The position numbers and the translations under genes were made by a program. Of a DNA stretch of 64,000 bases, positions 23,453 through 37,600 are shown piece after piece (position 1 is the first letter of the stretch; each line of letters starts with the position of its first letter). Under the pieces are notes generated by a model. The model was given only the letters and a program-made list of their open reading frames with translations, was not told the origin of the DNA and did no database searches. This DNA comes from Eurosta solidaginis (lineage: Eukaryota > Arthropoda > Insecta > Diptera > Tephritidae), in the NCBI RefSeq assembly GCF_040869045.1, contig NW_027137011.1, positions 124,001-188,000 of the forward strand, written 5' to 3'.

Positions 23453-25403
23453 GATGCAAACAACTGATGAGTTATCTACTCAAATTTGTTGAACAAAACG
23501 ACTTACGTATTTTAAGCATGCTAACCTTTAGCCCGGTAAGCAAATTAAAAAAAAAACGCAATATGTAGGCTACACGAGAACGGAGACGTCGAGTAACCAA
23601 AACAAATGCGTTAAACAAATTCGTACACGTTATTTCTCAATTTAACTCTAGAATTAAAGGATATACAACGAGAAACAACGTTTGACAACCTTTAAACAGT
23701 TTTAATAACTATCTCAAAAATTGTCGCTCTGATGCAAACAACTGATGAGTTATCTACTTAAATTTGTTGAACAAAACGACTTCCGTATTTTAAGCATGCT
23801 AACCTTTAGCCCGGTAAGCAAATTACAAAAAAAAAAACGCAATATGTAGGCTACACGAGAACGGAGACGTCGAGTAACCAAAACAAATGCGTTAAACAAA
23901 TTCGTACACGTTATTTATCAATTTAACTCTAGAATTAAAGGATATACAACGAGAAACAACGTTTGACAACCTTTAAATAGTTTTAATAACTATCTCAAAA
24001 ATTGTCGCTCTGATGCAAACAACTGATGAGTTATCTACTTAAATTTGTTGAACAAAACGACTTACGTATTTTAAGCATGCTAACCTTTAGCCCGGTAAGC
24101 AAATTAAAAAAAAAAACGCAATATGTAGGCTACACGAGAACGGAGACGTCGAGTAACCAAAACAAATACGTTAAACAAATTCGTACACGTTATTTATCAA
24201 TTTAACTCTAGAATTAAAGGATATACAACGAGAAACACCGTTTGACAACCTTTAAACAGTTTTAATAACTATCTCAAAAATTGTCGCTCTGATGCAAACA
24301 ACTGATGAGTTATCTACTTAAATTTGTTGAACAAAACGACTTACGTATTTTAAGCATGCTAGCCTTTAGCCCGGTAAGCAAATTAAAAAAAAAACGCAAT
24401 ATGTAGGCTACACGAGAACGGAGACGTCGAGTAACCAAAACAAATGCGTTAAACAAATTCGTACACGTTATTTATCAATTTAACTCTAGAATTAAAGGAT
24501 ATACAACGAGAAACAACATTTGACAACCTTTAAACAGTTTTAATAACTATCTCAAAAATTGTCGCTCTGATGCAAACAACTGCTGAGTTATCTACTCAAA
24601 TTTGTTGAACAAAACGACTTACGTATTTTAAGCATGCTAACCTTTAGCCCGGTAAGCAAATTAAAAAAAAAACGCAATATGTAGGCTACACGAGAACGGA
24701 GACGTCGAGTAACCAAAACAAATGCGTTAAACAAATTCGTACACGTTATTTATCAATTTAACTCTAGAATTAAAGGATATACAACGAGAAACAACGTTTG
24801 ACAACCTTTAAACAGTTTTAATAACTATCTCAAAGATTTTCGCTCTGATGCAAACAACTGAAGAGTTATCTACTCAAATTTGTTGAACAAAACGACTTAC
24901 GTATTTTAAACATGCTAACCTTTAGCCCGGTAAGCAAATTAAAAAAAAAATGTAATATGTAGGCTACACGAGAACGGAGACGTCGAGTAACCAAAACAAA
25001 TGCGTTAAACAAATTCGTACACGTTATTTATCAATTTAACTCTAGAATTAAAGGATATACAACGAGAAACAACGTTTGACAACCTTTAAACAGTTTTAAT
25101 AACTATCTCAAAAATTGTCGCTCTGATGCAAACAACTGATGAGTTATCTACTCAAATTTGATGAACAAAACGACTTACGTATTTTAAACATGCTAACCTT
25201 TAGCCCGGTAAGCAAATTAAAAAAAAAAACGCAATATGTAGGCTACACGAGAACGGAGACGTCGAGTAACCAAAACAAATGCGTTAAACAAATTCGTACA
25301 CGTTATTTATCAATTTAACTCTAGAATTAAAGGATATACAACGAGAAACAACGTTTGACAACCTTTAAACAGTTTTAATAACTATCTCAAAAATTGTCGC
25401 TCT

Positions 25404-25530
25404 GATGCAAACAACTGATGAGTTATCTACTCAAATTTGTTGAACAAATTGAATTAAAGGATATACAACGAGAAACAACGTTTGACAACCTTTAAACAGT
25501 TTTAATAACTATCTCAAAAATTGTCGCTCT
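25404..25530 (+). repeat. Truncated satellite monomer (127 bp), seam of a 6.8-kb tandem duplication
   Basis: The phase marks at 25404 and 25531 are only 127 bp apart, so about 151 bp are missing. TTGTTGAACAAA is joined directly to TTGAATTAAAGG near 25450. The downstream sequence from 25451 matches 18650 onward at a constant offset of about 6,801 bp, which equals 24 full monomers plus 127 bp. The join is out of register, so it was made by illegitimate joining rather than by aligned unequal crossing over. It is the only monomer truncation of this size I saw in the window. Confidence 0.9.
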
Positions 25531-25808
25531 GATGCAAACAACTGATGAGTTATCTACTCAAATTTGTTGAACAAAACGACTTACGTATTTTAAGCATGCT
25601 AACCTTTAGCCCGGTAAGCAAATTAAAAAAAAAACGCAATATGTAGGCTACACGAGAACGGAGACGTCGAGTAACCAAAACAAATGCGTTAAACAAATTC
25701 GTACACGTTATTTCTCAATTTAACTCTAGAATTAAAGGATATACAACGAGAAACAACGTTTGACAACCTTTAAAGAGTTTTAATAACTATCTCAAAAATT
25801 GTCGCTCT

Positions 25809-28800
25809 GATGCAAACAACTGATGAGTTATCTACTTAAATTTGTTGAACAAAACGACTTACGTATTTTAAGCATGCTAACCTTTAGCCCGGTAAGCAAA
25901 TTAAAAAAAAAAACACAATATGTAGGCTACACGAGAACAGAGACGTCGAGTAACCAAAACAAATGCGTTAAACAAATTCGTACACGTTATTTATCAATTT
26001 AACTCTAGAATTAAAGGATATACAACGAGAAACAACGTTTGATAACCTTTAAACAGTTTTAATAACTATCTCAAAAATTGTCGCTCTGATGCAAACAACT
26101 GATGAGTTATCTACTTAAATTTGTTGAACAAAACGACTTACGTATTTTAAGCATGCTAACCTTTAGCCCGGTAAGCAAATTAAAAAAAAAAACGCAATAT
26201 GTAGGCTACACGAGAACGGAGACGTCGAGTAACCAAAACAAATACGTTAAACAAATTCGTACACGTTATTTATCAATTTAACTCTAGAATTAAAGGATAT
26301 ACAACGAGAAACAACGTTTGACAACCTTTAAACAGTTTTAATAACTATCTCAAAAATTGTCGCTCTGATGCAAACAACTGATGAGTTATCTACTTAAATT
26401 TGTTGAACAAAACGACTTACGTATTTTAAGCATGCTAGCCTTTAGCCCGGTAAGCAAATTAAAAAAAAAACGCAATATGTAGGCTACACGAGAACGGAGA
26501 CGTCGAGTAACCAAAACAAATGCGTTAAACAAATTCGTACACGTTATTTATCAATTTAACTCTAGAATTAAAGGATATACAACGAGAAACAACATTTGAC
26601 AACCTTTAAACAGTTTTAATAACTATCTCAAAAATTGTCGCTCTGATGCAAACAACTGCTGAGTTATCTACTCAAATTTGTTGAACAAAACGACTTACGT
26701 ATTTTAAGCATGCTAACCTTTAGCCCGGTAAGCAAATTAAAAAAAAAACGCAATATGTAGGCTACACGAGAACGGAGACGTCGAGTAACCAAAACAAATG
26801 CGTTAAACAAATTCGTACACGTTATTTATCAATTTAACTCTAGAATTAAAGGATATACAACGAGAAACAACGTTTGACAACCTTTAAACAGTTTTAGTAA
26901 CTATCTCAAAGATTTTCGCTCTGATGCAAACAACTGAAGAGTTATCTACTCAAATTTGTTGAACAAAACGACTTACGTATTTTAAACATGCTAACCTTTA
27001 GCCCGGTAAGCAAATTAAAAAAAAATGTAATATGTAGGCTACACGAGAACGGAGACGTCGAGTAACCAAAACAAATGCGTTAAACAAATTCGTACACGTT
27101 ATTTATCAATTTAACTCTAGAATTAAAGGATATACAACGAGAAACAACGTTTGACAACCTTTAAACAGTTTTAATAACTATCTCAAAGATTTTCGCTCTG
27201 ATGCAAACAACTGAAGAGTTATCTACTCAAATTTTTTGAACAAAACGACTTACGTATTTTAAACATGCTAACCTTTAGCCCGGTAAGCAAATTAAAAAAA
27301 AAATGTAATATGTAGGCTACACGAGAACGGAGACGTCGAGTAACCAAAACAAATGCGTTAAACAAATTCGTACACGTTATTTATCAATTTAACTCTAGAA
27401 TTAAAGGATATACAACGAGAAACAACGTTTGACAACCTTTAAACAGTTTTAATAACTATCTCAAAAATTGTCGCTCTGATGCAAACAACTGATGAGTTAT
27501 CTACTCAAATTTGATGAACAAAACGACTTACGTATTTTAAACATGCTAACCTTTAGCCCGGTAAGCAAATTAAAAAAAAAATGTAATATGTAGGCTACAC
27601 GAGAACGGAGACGTCGAGTAACCAAAACAAATGCGTTAAACAAATTCGTACACGTTATTTATCAATTTAACTCTAGAATTAAAGGATATACAACGAGAAA
27701 CAACGTTTGACAACCTTTAAACAGTTTTAATAACTATCTCAAAAATTGTCGCTCTGATGCAAACAACTGATGAGTTATCTACTCAAATTTGATGAACAAA
27801 ACGACTTACGTATTTTAAACATGCTAACCTTTAGCCCGGTAAGCAAATTAAAAAAAAACGCAATATGTAGGCTACACGAGAACGGAGACGTCGAGTAACC
27901 AAAACAAATGCGTTAAACAAATTCGTACACGTTATTTATCAATTTAACTCTAGAATTAAAGGATATACAACGAGAAACAACGTTTGATAACCTTTAAACA
28001 GTTTTAATAACTATCTCAAAAATTGTCGCTCTGATGCAAACAACTGATGAGTTATCTACTTAAATTTGTTGAACAAAACGACTTACGTATTTTAAGCATG
28101 CTAGCCTTTAGCCCGGTAAGCAAATTAAAAAAAAAATTTAATATGTAGGCTACACGAGAACGGAGACGTCGAGTAACCAAAACAAATGCGTTAAACAAAT
28201 TCGTACACGTTATTTATCAATTTAACTCTAGAATTAAAGGATATACAACGAGAAACAACGTTTGACAACCTTTAAACAGTTTTAATAACTATCTCAAAAA
28301 TTGTCGCTCTGATGCAAACAACTGATGAGTTATCTACTCAAATTTGATGAACAAAACGACTTACGTATTTTAAACATGCTAACCTTTAGCCCGGTAAGCA
28401 AATTAAAAAAAAATGTAATATGTAGGCTACACGAGAACGGAGACGTCGAGTAACCAAAACAAATGCGTTAAACAAATTCGTACACGTTATTTATCAATTT
28501 AACTCTAGAATTAAAGGATATACAACGAGAAACAACGTTTGACAACCTTTAAACAGTTTTAATAACTATCTCAAAAATTGTCGCTCTGATGCAAACAACT
28601 GATGAGTTATCTACTCAAATTTGATGAACAAAACGACTTACGTATTTTAAACATGCTAACCTTTAGCCCGGTAAGCAAATTAAAAAAAAAACGCAATATG
28701 TAGGCTACACGAGAACGGAGACGTCGAGTAACCAAAACAAATGCGTTAAACAAATTCGTACACGTTATTTATCAATTTAACTCTAGAATTAAAGGATATA

Positions 28801-28865
28801 CAACGAGAAACAACGTTTGACAACCTTTAAACAGTTTTAATAACTATCTCAAAAATTGTCGCTCT
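25809..28865 (+). repeat. X module, copy 2 (11 monomers, 3,057 bp)
   Basis: This lies within the right-hand part of the 6.8-kb tandem duplication and has the same length as 19008-22064. It shares CAAATTTTTTGAAC with that copy. Private marks here include TTTTAGTAAC near 26895 and AAATTTAATATG near 28137. It is followed directly by the complete R module, and the pair X then R recurs at 39980-48589. Confidence 0.85.
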
Positions 28866-31800
28866 GATGCAAACAACTGATGAGTTATCTACTTAAATTT
28901 GTTGAACAAAACGACTTACGTATTTTAAGCATGCTAACCTTTAGCCCGGTAAGCAAATTAAAAAAAAAAACACAATATGTAGGCTACACGAGAACAGAGA
29001 CGTCGAGTAACCAAAACAAATGCGTTAAACAAATTCGTACACGTTATTTATCAATTTAACTCTAGAATTAAAGGATATACAACGAGAAACAACGTTTGAT
29101 AACCTTTAAACAGTTTTAATAACTATCTCAAAAACTGTCGCTCTGATGCAAACAACTGATGAGTTATCTACTTAAATTTGTTGAACAAAACGACTTACGT
29201 ATTTTAAGCATGCTAACCTTTAGCCCGGTAAGCAAATTAAAAAAAACGCAATATGTAGGCTACACGAGAACGGAGACGTCGAGTAATCAAAACAAATGCG
29301 TTAAACAAATTCGTACACGTTATTTATCAATTTAACTCTAGAATTAAAGGATATACAACGAGAAACAACGTTTGACAACCTTTAAACAGTTTTAATAACT
29401 ATCTCAAAAATTGTCGCACTGATGCAAACAACTGATGAGTTATCTACTTAAGTTTGTTGAACAAAACGACTTACGTATTTTAAACATGCTAACCTTTAGC
29501 CCGCTAAGCAAATTAAAAAAAAAGGCAATATGTAGGCTACACGAGAACGGGGACGTCGAGTAACCAAAACAAATGCGTTAAACAAATTCGTACACGTTAT
29601 TTATCAATTTAACTCTAGAATTAAAGGATATACAACGAGAAACAACGTTTGACAACCTTTAAACAGTTTTAATAACCATCTCAAAAATTGCCGCTCTGAT
29701 GCAAACTGATGAGTTATCTACTTAAATTTGTTGAACAAAACGACTTACGTATTTTAAGCATGCTAACCTTTAGCCCGGTAAGCAAATTAAAAAAAAAAAC
29801 GCAATATGTAGGCTATACGAGAACGGAGACGTCGAGTAACCAAAACAAATGCGTTAAACAAATTCGTACACGTTATTTATCAATTTAACTCTAGACTTAA
29901 AGGATATACAACGAGAAACAACGTTTGACAACCTTTAAACAGTTTTAATAACTATCTCAAAAATTGTCGCTCTGATGCAAACAACTGATGAGTTATCTAC
30001 TTAAATTTGTTGAACAAAACGACTTACGTATTTTAAACATGCTAACCTTTAGCCCGGTAAGCAAATTAAAAAAAAACGCAATATGTAGGCTACACGAGAA
30101 CGGAGACGTCGAGTAACCAAAACAAATGCGTTAAACAAATTCGTACACGTTATTTATCAATTTAACTATAGAATTAAAGGATATACAACGCGAAACAACG
30201 TTTGACAACCTTTAAACAGTTTTAATAACTATCTCAAAAATTTTCGCTCTGATGCAAACAACTGATGAGTTATCTACTCAAATTTGTTGAACAAAACGAC
30301 TTACGTATTTTAAACATGCTAACCTTTAGCCCGGTAAGCAAATTAAAAAAAAAAACGCAATATGTAGGCTACACGAGAACGAAGACGTCGAGTAACCAAA
30401 ACAAATGCGTTAAACAAATTCGTACACGTTATTTATCAATTTAACTCTAGAATTAAAGGATATACAACGAGAAACAACGTTTGACAACCTTTAAACAGTT
30501 TTAATAACTATCTCAAAAATTGTCGCTCTGATGCAAACAACTGATGAGTTATCTACGTAAATTTGTTGAACAAAACGACTTACGTATTTTAAACATGCTA
30601 ACCTTTAGCCCGGTAAGCAAATTAAAAAAAAAACGCAATATGTAGGCTACACGAGAACGGAGACGTCGAGTAACCAAAACAAATGGGTTAAACAAATTCG
30701 TACACGTTATTTATCAATTTAACTCTAGAATTAAATGATATACAACGAGAAACAACGTTTGACAACCTTTAAACAGTTTTAATAACTATCTCAAAAATTG
30801 TCGCTCTGATGCAAACAACTGATGAGTTATCTACGTAAATTTGTTGAACAAAACGACTTACGTATTTTAAACATGCTAACCTTTAGCCCGGTAAGCAAAT
30901 TAAAAAAAAACGCAATATGTAGGCTACACGAGAACGGAGACGTCGAGTAACCAAAACAAATGCGTTAAACAAATTCGTACACGTTATTTATCAATTTAAC
31001 TCTAGAATTAAAGGATATACAACGAGAAACAACGTTTGACAACCTTTAAACAGTTTTAATAACTATCTCAAAAATTGTCGCTCTGATACAAACAACTGCT
31101 GAGTTATCTACTCAAATTTGTTGAACAAAACGACTTACGTATTTTAAACATGCTAACCTTTAGCCCGGTAAGCAAATTAAAAAAAAAACGCAATATGTAG
31201 GCTACACGAGAACGGAGACGTCGAGTAACCAAAACAAATGGGTTAAACAAATTCGTACACGTTATTTATCAATTTAACTCTAGAATTAAATGATATACAA
31301 CGAGAAACAACGTTTGACAACCTTTAAACAGTTTTAATAACTATCTCAAAAATTGTCGCTCTGATGCAAACAACTGATGAGTTATCTACGTAAATTTGTT
31401 GAACAAAACGACTTACGTATTTTAAACATGCTAACCTTTAGCCCGGTAAGCAAAAAAAAAAAAAAACGCAATATGTAGGCTACACGAGAACGGAGACGTC
31501 GAGTAACCAAAACAAATGCGTTAAACAAATTCGTTCACGTTATTTATCAATTTAACTCTAGAATTAAAGGATATACAACGAGAAACAACGTTTGACAACT
31601 TTTAAACAGTTTTAATAACTATCTCAAAAATTGTCGCTCTGATGCAAACAATTGATGAGTTATCTACTCAAATTTGTTGAACAAAACGACTTACGTATTT
31701 TAAGCATGCTCACCTTTAGCCCGGTAAGCAAATTAAAAAAAAAACGCAATATGTAGGCTACACGAGAACGGAGACGTCGAGTAACCAAAACAAATGCGTT

Positions 31801-34142
31801 AAACAAATTCGTACACGTTATTTATCAATTTAACTCTAGAATTAAAGGATATACAACGAGAGACAACGTTTGAAAACCTTTAAACAGTTTTAATAACTAT
31901 CTCAAAAATTGTCGCTCTGATGCAAACAACTGATGAGTTATCTACTTAAATTTGTTGAACAAAACGACTTACGTATTTTAAGCATGCTAACCTTTAGCCC
32001 GGTAAGCAAATTAAAAAAAAAACGCAATATGTAGGCTACACGAGAACGGAGACGTCGAGAAACCAAAACAAATACGTTAAACAAATTCGTACACGTTATT
32101 TTTCAATTTAACTCTAGAATTAAAGGATATACAACGAGAAACAACGTTTGACAACCTTTAAACAGTTTTAATAACTATCTCAAAAATTGTCGCTGATGCA
32201 AACAACTGATGAGTTATCTACTTAAATTTGTTGAACAAAACGACTTACGTATTTTAAGCATGCTAACCTTTAGCCCGGTAAGCAAAATAAAAAAAAAAAC
32301 GCAATATGTAGGCTACACGAGAACGGAGACGTCGAGTAACCAAAAGAAATGCGTTAAACAAATTCGTACACGTTATTTATCAATTTAACTCTAGAATTAA
32401 AGGATATACAACGAGAAACAACGTTTGACAACCTTTAAACAGTTTTAATAACTATCTCAAAAATTGTCGCTCTGATGCAAACAACTGCTGAGTTATCTAC
32501 TCAAATTTGTTGAACAAAACGACTTACGTATTTTAAGCGTGCTAGCCTTTAGCCCGGTAAGCAAAAAAAAAAAAAAAACGCAATATGTAGGCTACACGAG
32601 AACGGAGACGTCGAGTAACCAAAACAAATGCGTTAAACAAATTCGTACACGTTATTTATAAATTTAACTCTAGAATTAAAGGATATACAACGAGAAACAA
32701 CGTTTGACAACCTTTAAACAGTTTTAATAACTATCTCAAAAATTTTCGCTCTGATGCAAACAACTGATGAGTTATCTACTCAAATTTGTTGAACAAAACG
32801 ACTTACGTATTTTAAACATGCTAACCTTTATCCCGGTAAGCAAATTAAAAAAAAAACGCAATATGTAGGCTACACGAGAACGCAGACGTCGAGTAACCAA
32901 AACAAATGCGTTAAACAAATTCGTACACGTTATTTATCCATTTAACTCTAGAATTAAAGGATATACAACGAGAAACAACGTTTGACAACATTTAAACAGT
33001 TTTAATAACTATCTCAAAAAATTTCGCTCTGATGCAAACAACTGATGAGTTATCTACTCAAATTTGTTGAACAAAACGACTTACGTATTTTAAACATGCT
33101 AACCTTTAGCCCGGTAAGCAAATTAAAAAAAAAAACGCAATATGTAGGCTACACGAGAACGGAGACGTCGAGTAACCAAAACAAATGCGTTAAACAAATT
33201 CGTACACGTTATTTATCAATTTAACTCTAGAATTAAAGGATATACAACGAGAAACAACGTTTGACAACCTTTAAACAGTTTTAATAACTGTCTCAAAAAT
33301 TGTCGCTCTGATGCAAACAACTGATGAGTTATCTACTCAAATTTGATGAACAAAACGACTTACGTATTTTAAATACGCTAACCTTTAGCCCGGTAAGCAA
33401 ATTAAAAAAAAAACGCAATATGTAGGCTACACGAGAACGGAGACGTCGAGTAACCAAAACAAATGCGTTAAACAAATTCGTACACGTTATTTATCAATTT
33501 AACTCTAGAATTAAAGGATATACAACGAGAAATAACGTTTGACAACCTTTAAACAGTTTTAATAACTATCTGAAAAATTGTCGCTCTGATGCAAACAACT
33601 GATGAGTTGTCTACTTAAATTTGTTGAACAAAACGATTACGTATTTTAAACATGCTAACCTTTAGCCCGGTAAGCAAATTAAAAAAAAAACGCAATATGT
33701 AGGCTACACGAGAACGGAGACGTCGAGTAACCAAAACAAATGCGTTAAACAAATTCGTACACGTTATTTATCAATTTAACTCTAGAATTAAAGGATATAC
33801 AACGAGAAACAACGTTTGACAACCTTTAAACAGTTTTAATAACTATCTCAAAAATTGTCGCTCTGATGCAAACAACTGATGAGTTATCTACTCAAATTTG
33901 TTGAACAAAACGACTTACGTATTTTAAGCATGCTAACCTTTAGCCCGGTAAGCAAATTAAAAAAAAAACGCAATATGTAGGCTACACGAGAACGGAGACG
34001 TCGAGTAACCAAAACAAATGCGTTAAACAAATTCGTACACGTTATTTCTCAATTTAACTCTAGAATTAAAGGATATACAACGAAAAACAACGTTTGACAA
34101 CCTTTAAACAGTTTTAATAACCATCTCAAAAATTGTCGCTCT
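28866..34142 (+). repeat. R module, full copy R1 (19 monomers)
   Basis: This is a complete copy of the R series, ending with the monomers marked GCGTGCTAGCC (32539), TTTATCCCGG with GAACGCAG, AAATACGCTAACC (33371), the one-base-short AACGATTACG monomer (33641) and TTATTTCTC with ACGAAAAACAAC (34044-34085). It matches R2 at 34698-39979 with a steady offset of about 5,833 bp. R1 and R2 alone share AAATACGCTAACC and GTCGAGAAACC, so they are sister copies. Confidence 0.87.
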
Positions 34143-34697
34143 GATGCAAACAACTGATGAGTTATCTACTCAAATTTGTTGAACAAAACGACTTACGTAT
34201 TTTAAGCATGCTAACCTTTAGCCCGGTAAGCAAATTAAAAAAAAAAACACAATATGTAGGCTACACGAGAACAGAGACGTCGAGTAACCAAAACAAATGC
34301 GTTAAACAAATTCGTACACGTTATTTATCAATTTAACTCTAGAATTAAAGGATATACAACGAGAAACAACGTTTGATAACCTTTAAACAGTTTTAATAAC
34401 TATCTCAAAAACTGTCGCTCTGATGCAAACAACTGATGAGTTATCTACTTAAATTTGTTGAACAAAACGACTTACGTATTTTAAGCATGCTAACCTTTAG
34501 CCCGGTAAGCAAATTAAAAAAAACGCAATATGTAGGCTACACGAGAACGGAGACGTCGAGTAATCAAAACAAATGCGTTAAACAAATTCGTACACGTTAT
34601 TTATCAATTTAACTCTAGAATTAAAGGATATACAACGAGAAACAACGTTTGACAACCTTTAAACAGTTTTAATAACTATCTCAAAAATTGTCGCTCT
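34143..34697 (+). repeat. Two-monomer local duplication before R2
   Basis: The monomer pair AAACACAAT/GAACAGAG and AAAACTGTC/GAGTAATC appears here and again at 34698-35.25 kb, 555 bp later. R1 and R3 have this pair once at their start. It is a small tandem duplication exactly at the R1/R2 boundary and may be left over from the exchange that created R2. Confidence 0.8.
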
Positions 34698-37600
34698 GAT
34701 GCAAACAACTGATGAGTTATCTACTCAAATTTGTTGAACAAAACGACTTACGTATTTTAAGCATGCTAACCTTTAGCCCGGTAAGCAAATTAAAAAAAAA
34801 AACACAATATGTAGGCTACACGAGAACAGAGACGTCGAGTAACCAAAACAAATGCGTTAAACAAATTCGTACACGTTATTTATCAATTTAACTCTAGAAT
34901 TAAAGGATATACAACGAGAAACAACGTTTGATAACCTTTAAACAGTTTTAATAACTATCTCAAAAACTGTCGCTCTGATGCAAACAACTGATGAGTTATC
35001 TACTTAAATTTGTTGAACAAAACGACTTACGTATTTTAAGCATGCTAACCTTTAGCCCGGTAAGCAAATTAAAAAAAACGCAATATGTAGGCTACACGAG
35101 AACGGAGACGTCGAGTAATCAAAACAAATGCGTTAAACAAATTCGTACACGTTATTTATCAATTTAACTCTAGAATTAAAGGATATACAACGAGAAACAA
35201 CGTTTGACAACCTTTAAACAGTTTTAATAACTATCTCAAAAATTGTCGCACTGATGCAAACAACTGATGAGTTATCTACTTAAGTTTGTTGAACAAAACG
35301 ACTTACGTATTTTAAACATGCTAACCTTTAGCCCGCTAAGCAAATTAAAAAAAAAGGCAATATGTAGGCTACACGAGAACGGGGACGTCGAGTAACCAAA
35401 ACAAATGCGTTAAACAAATTCGTACACGTTATTTATCAATTTAACTCTAGAATTAAAGGATATACAACGAGAAACAAACGTTTGACAACCTTTAAACAGT
35501 TTTAATAACCATCTCAAAAATTGCCGCTCTGATGCAAACTGATGAGTTATCTACTTAAATTTGTTGAACAAAACGACTTACGTATTTTAAGCATGCTAAC
35601 CTTTAGCCCGGTAAGCAAATTAAAAAAAAAAAACGCAATATGTAGGCTATACGAGAACGGAGACGTCGAGTAACCAAAACAAATGCGTTAAACAAATTCG
35701 TACACGTTATTTATCAATTTAACTCTAGAATTAAAGGATATACAACGAGAAACAACGTTTGACAACCTTTAAACAGTTTTAATAACTATCTCAAAAATTG
35801 TCGCTCTGATGCAAACAACTGATGAGTTATCTACTTAAATTTGTTGAACAAAACGACTTACGTATTTTAAACATGCTAACCTTTAGCCCGGTAAGCAAAT
35901 TAAAAAAAAACGCAATATGTAGGCTACACGAGAACGGAGACGTCGAGTAACCAAAATAAATGCGTTAAACAAATTCGTACACGTTATTTATCAATTTAAC
36001 TATAGAATTAAAGGATATACAACGCGAAACAACGTTTGACAACCTTTAAACAGTTTTAATAACTATCTCAAAAATTTTCGCTCTGATGCAAACAACTGAT
36101 GAGTTATCTACTCAAATTTGTTGAACAAAACGACTTACGTATTTTAAACATGCTAACCTTTAGCCCGGTAAGCAAATTAAAAAAAAAAACGCAATATGTA
36201 GGCTACACGAGAACGAAGACGTCGAGTAACCAAAACAAATGCGTTAAACAAATTCGTACACGTTATTTATCAATTTAACTCTAGAATTAAAGGATATACA
36301 ACGAGAAACAACGTTTGACAACCTTTAAACAGTTTTAATAACTATCTCAAAAATTGTCGCTCTGATGCAAACAACTGATGAGTTATCTACGTAAATTTGT
36401 TGAACAAAACGACTTACGTATTTTAAACATGCTAACCTTTAGCCCGGTAAGCAAATTAAAAAAAAAACGCAATATGTAGGCTACACGAGAACGGAGACGT
36501 CGAGTAACCAAAACAAATGGGTTAAACAAATTCGTACACGTTATTTATCAATTTAACTCTAGAATTAAATGATATACAACGAGAAACAACGTTTGACAAC
36601 CTTTAAACAGTTTTAATAACTATCTCAAAAATTGTCGCTCTGATGCAAACAACTGATGAGTTATCTACGTAAATTTGTTGAACAAAACGACTTACGTATT
36701 TTAAACATGCTAACCTTTAGCCCGGTAAGCAAATTAAAAAAAAACGCAATATGTAGGCTACACGAGAACGGAGACGTCGAGTAACCAAAACAAATGCGTT
36801 AAACAAATTCGTACACGTTATTTATCAATTTAACTCTAGAATTAAAGGATATACAACGAGAAACAACGTTTGACAACCTTTAAACAGTTTTAATAACTAT
36901 CTCAAAAATTGTCGCTCTGATACAAACAACTGCTGAGTTATCTACTCAAATTTGTTGAACAAAACGACTTACGTATTTTAAACATGCTAACCTTTAGCCC
37001 GGTAAGCAAATTAAAAAAAAAACGCAATATGTAGGCTACACGAGAACGGAGACGTCGAGTAACCAAAACAAATGGGTTAAACAAATTCGTACACGTTATT
37101 TATCAATTTAACTCTAGAATTAAATGATATACAACGAGAAACAACGTTTGACAACCTTTAAACAGTTTTAATAACTATCTCAAAAATTGTCGCTCTGATG
37201 CAAACAACTGATGAGTTATCTACGTAAATTTGTTGAACAAAACGACTTACGTATTTTAAACATGCTAACCTTTAGCCCGGTAAGCAAAAAAAAAAAAAAA
37301 ACGCAATATGTAGGCTACACGAGAACGGAGACGTCGAGTAACCAAAACAAATGCGTTAAACAAATTCGTTCACGTTATTTATCAATTTAACTCTAGAATT
37401 AAAGGATATACAACGAGAAACAACGTTTGACAACTTTTAAACAGTTTTAATAACTATCTCAAAAATTGTCGCTCTGATGCAAACAATTGATGAGTTATCT
37501 ACTCAAATTTGTTGAACAAAACGACTTACGTATTTTAAGCATGCTCACCTTTAGCCCGGTAAGCAAATTAAAAAAAAAACGCAATATGTAGGCTACACGA

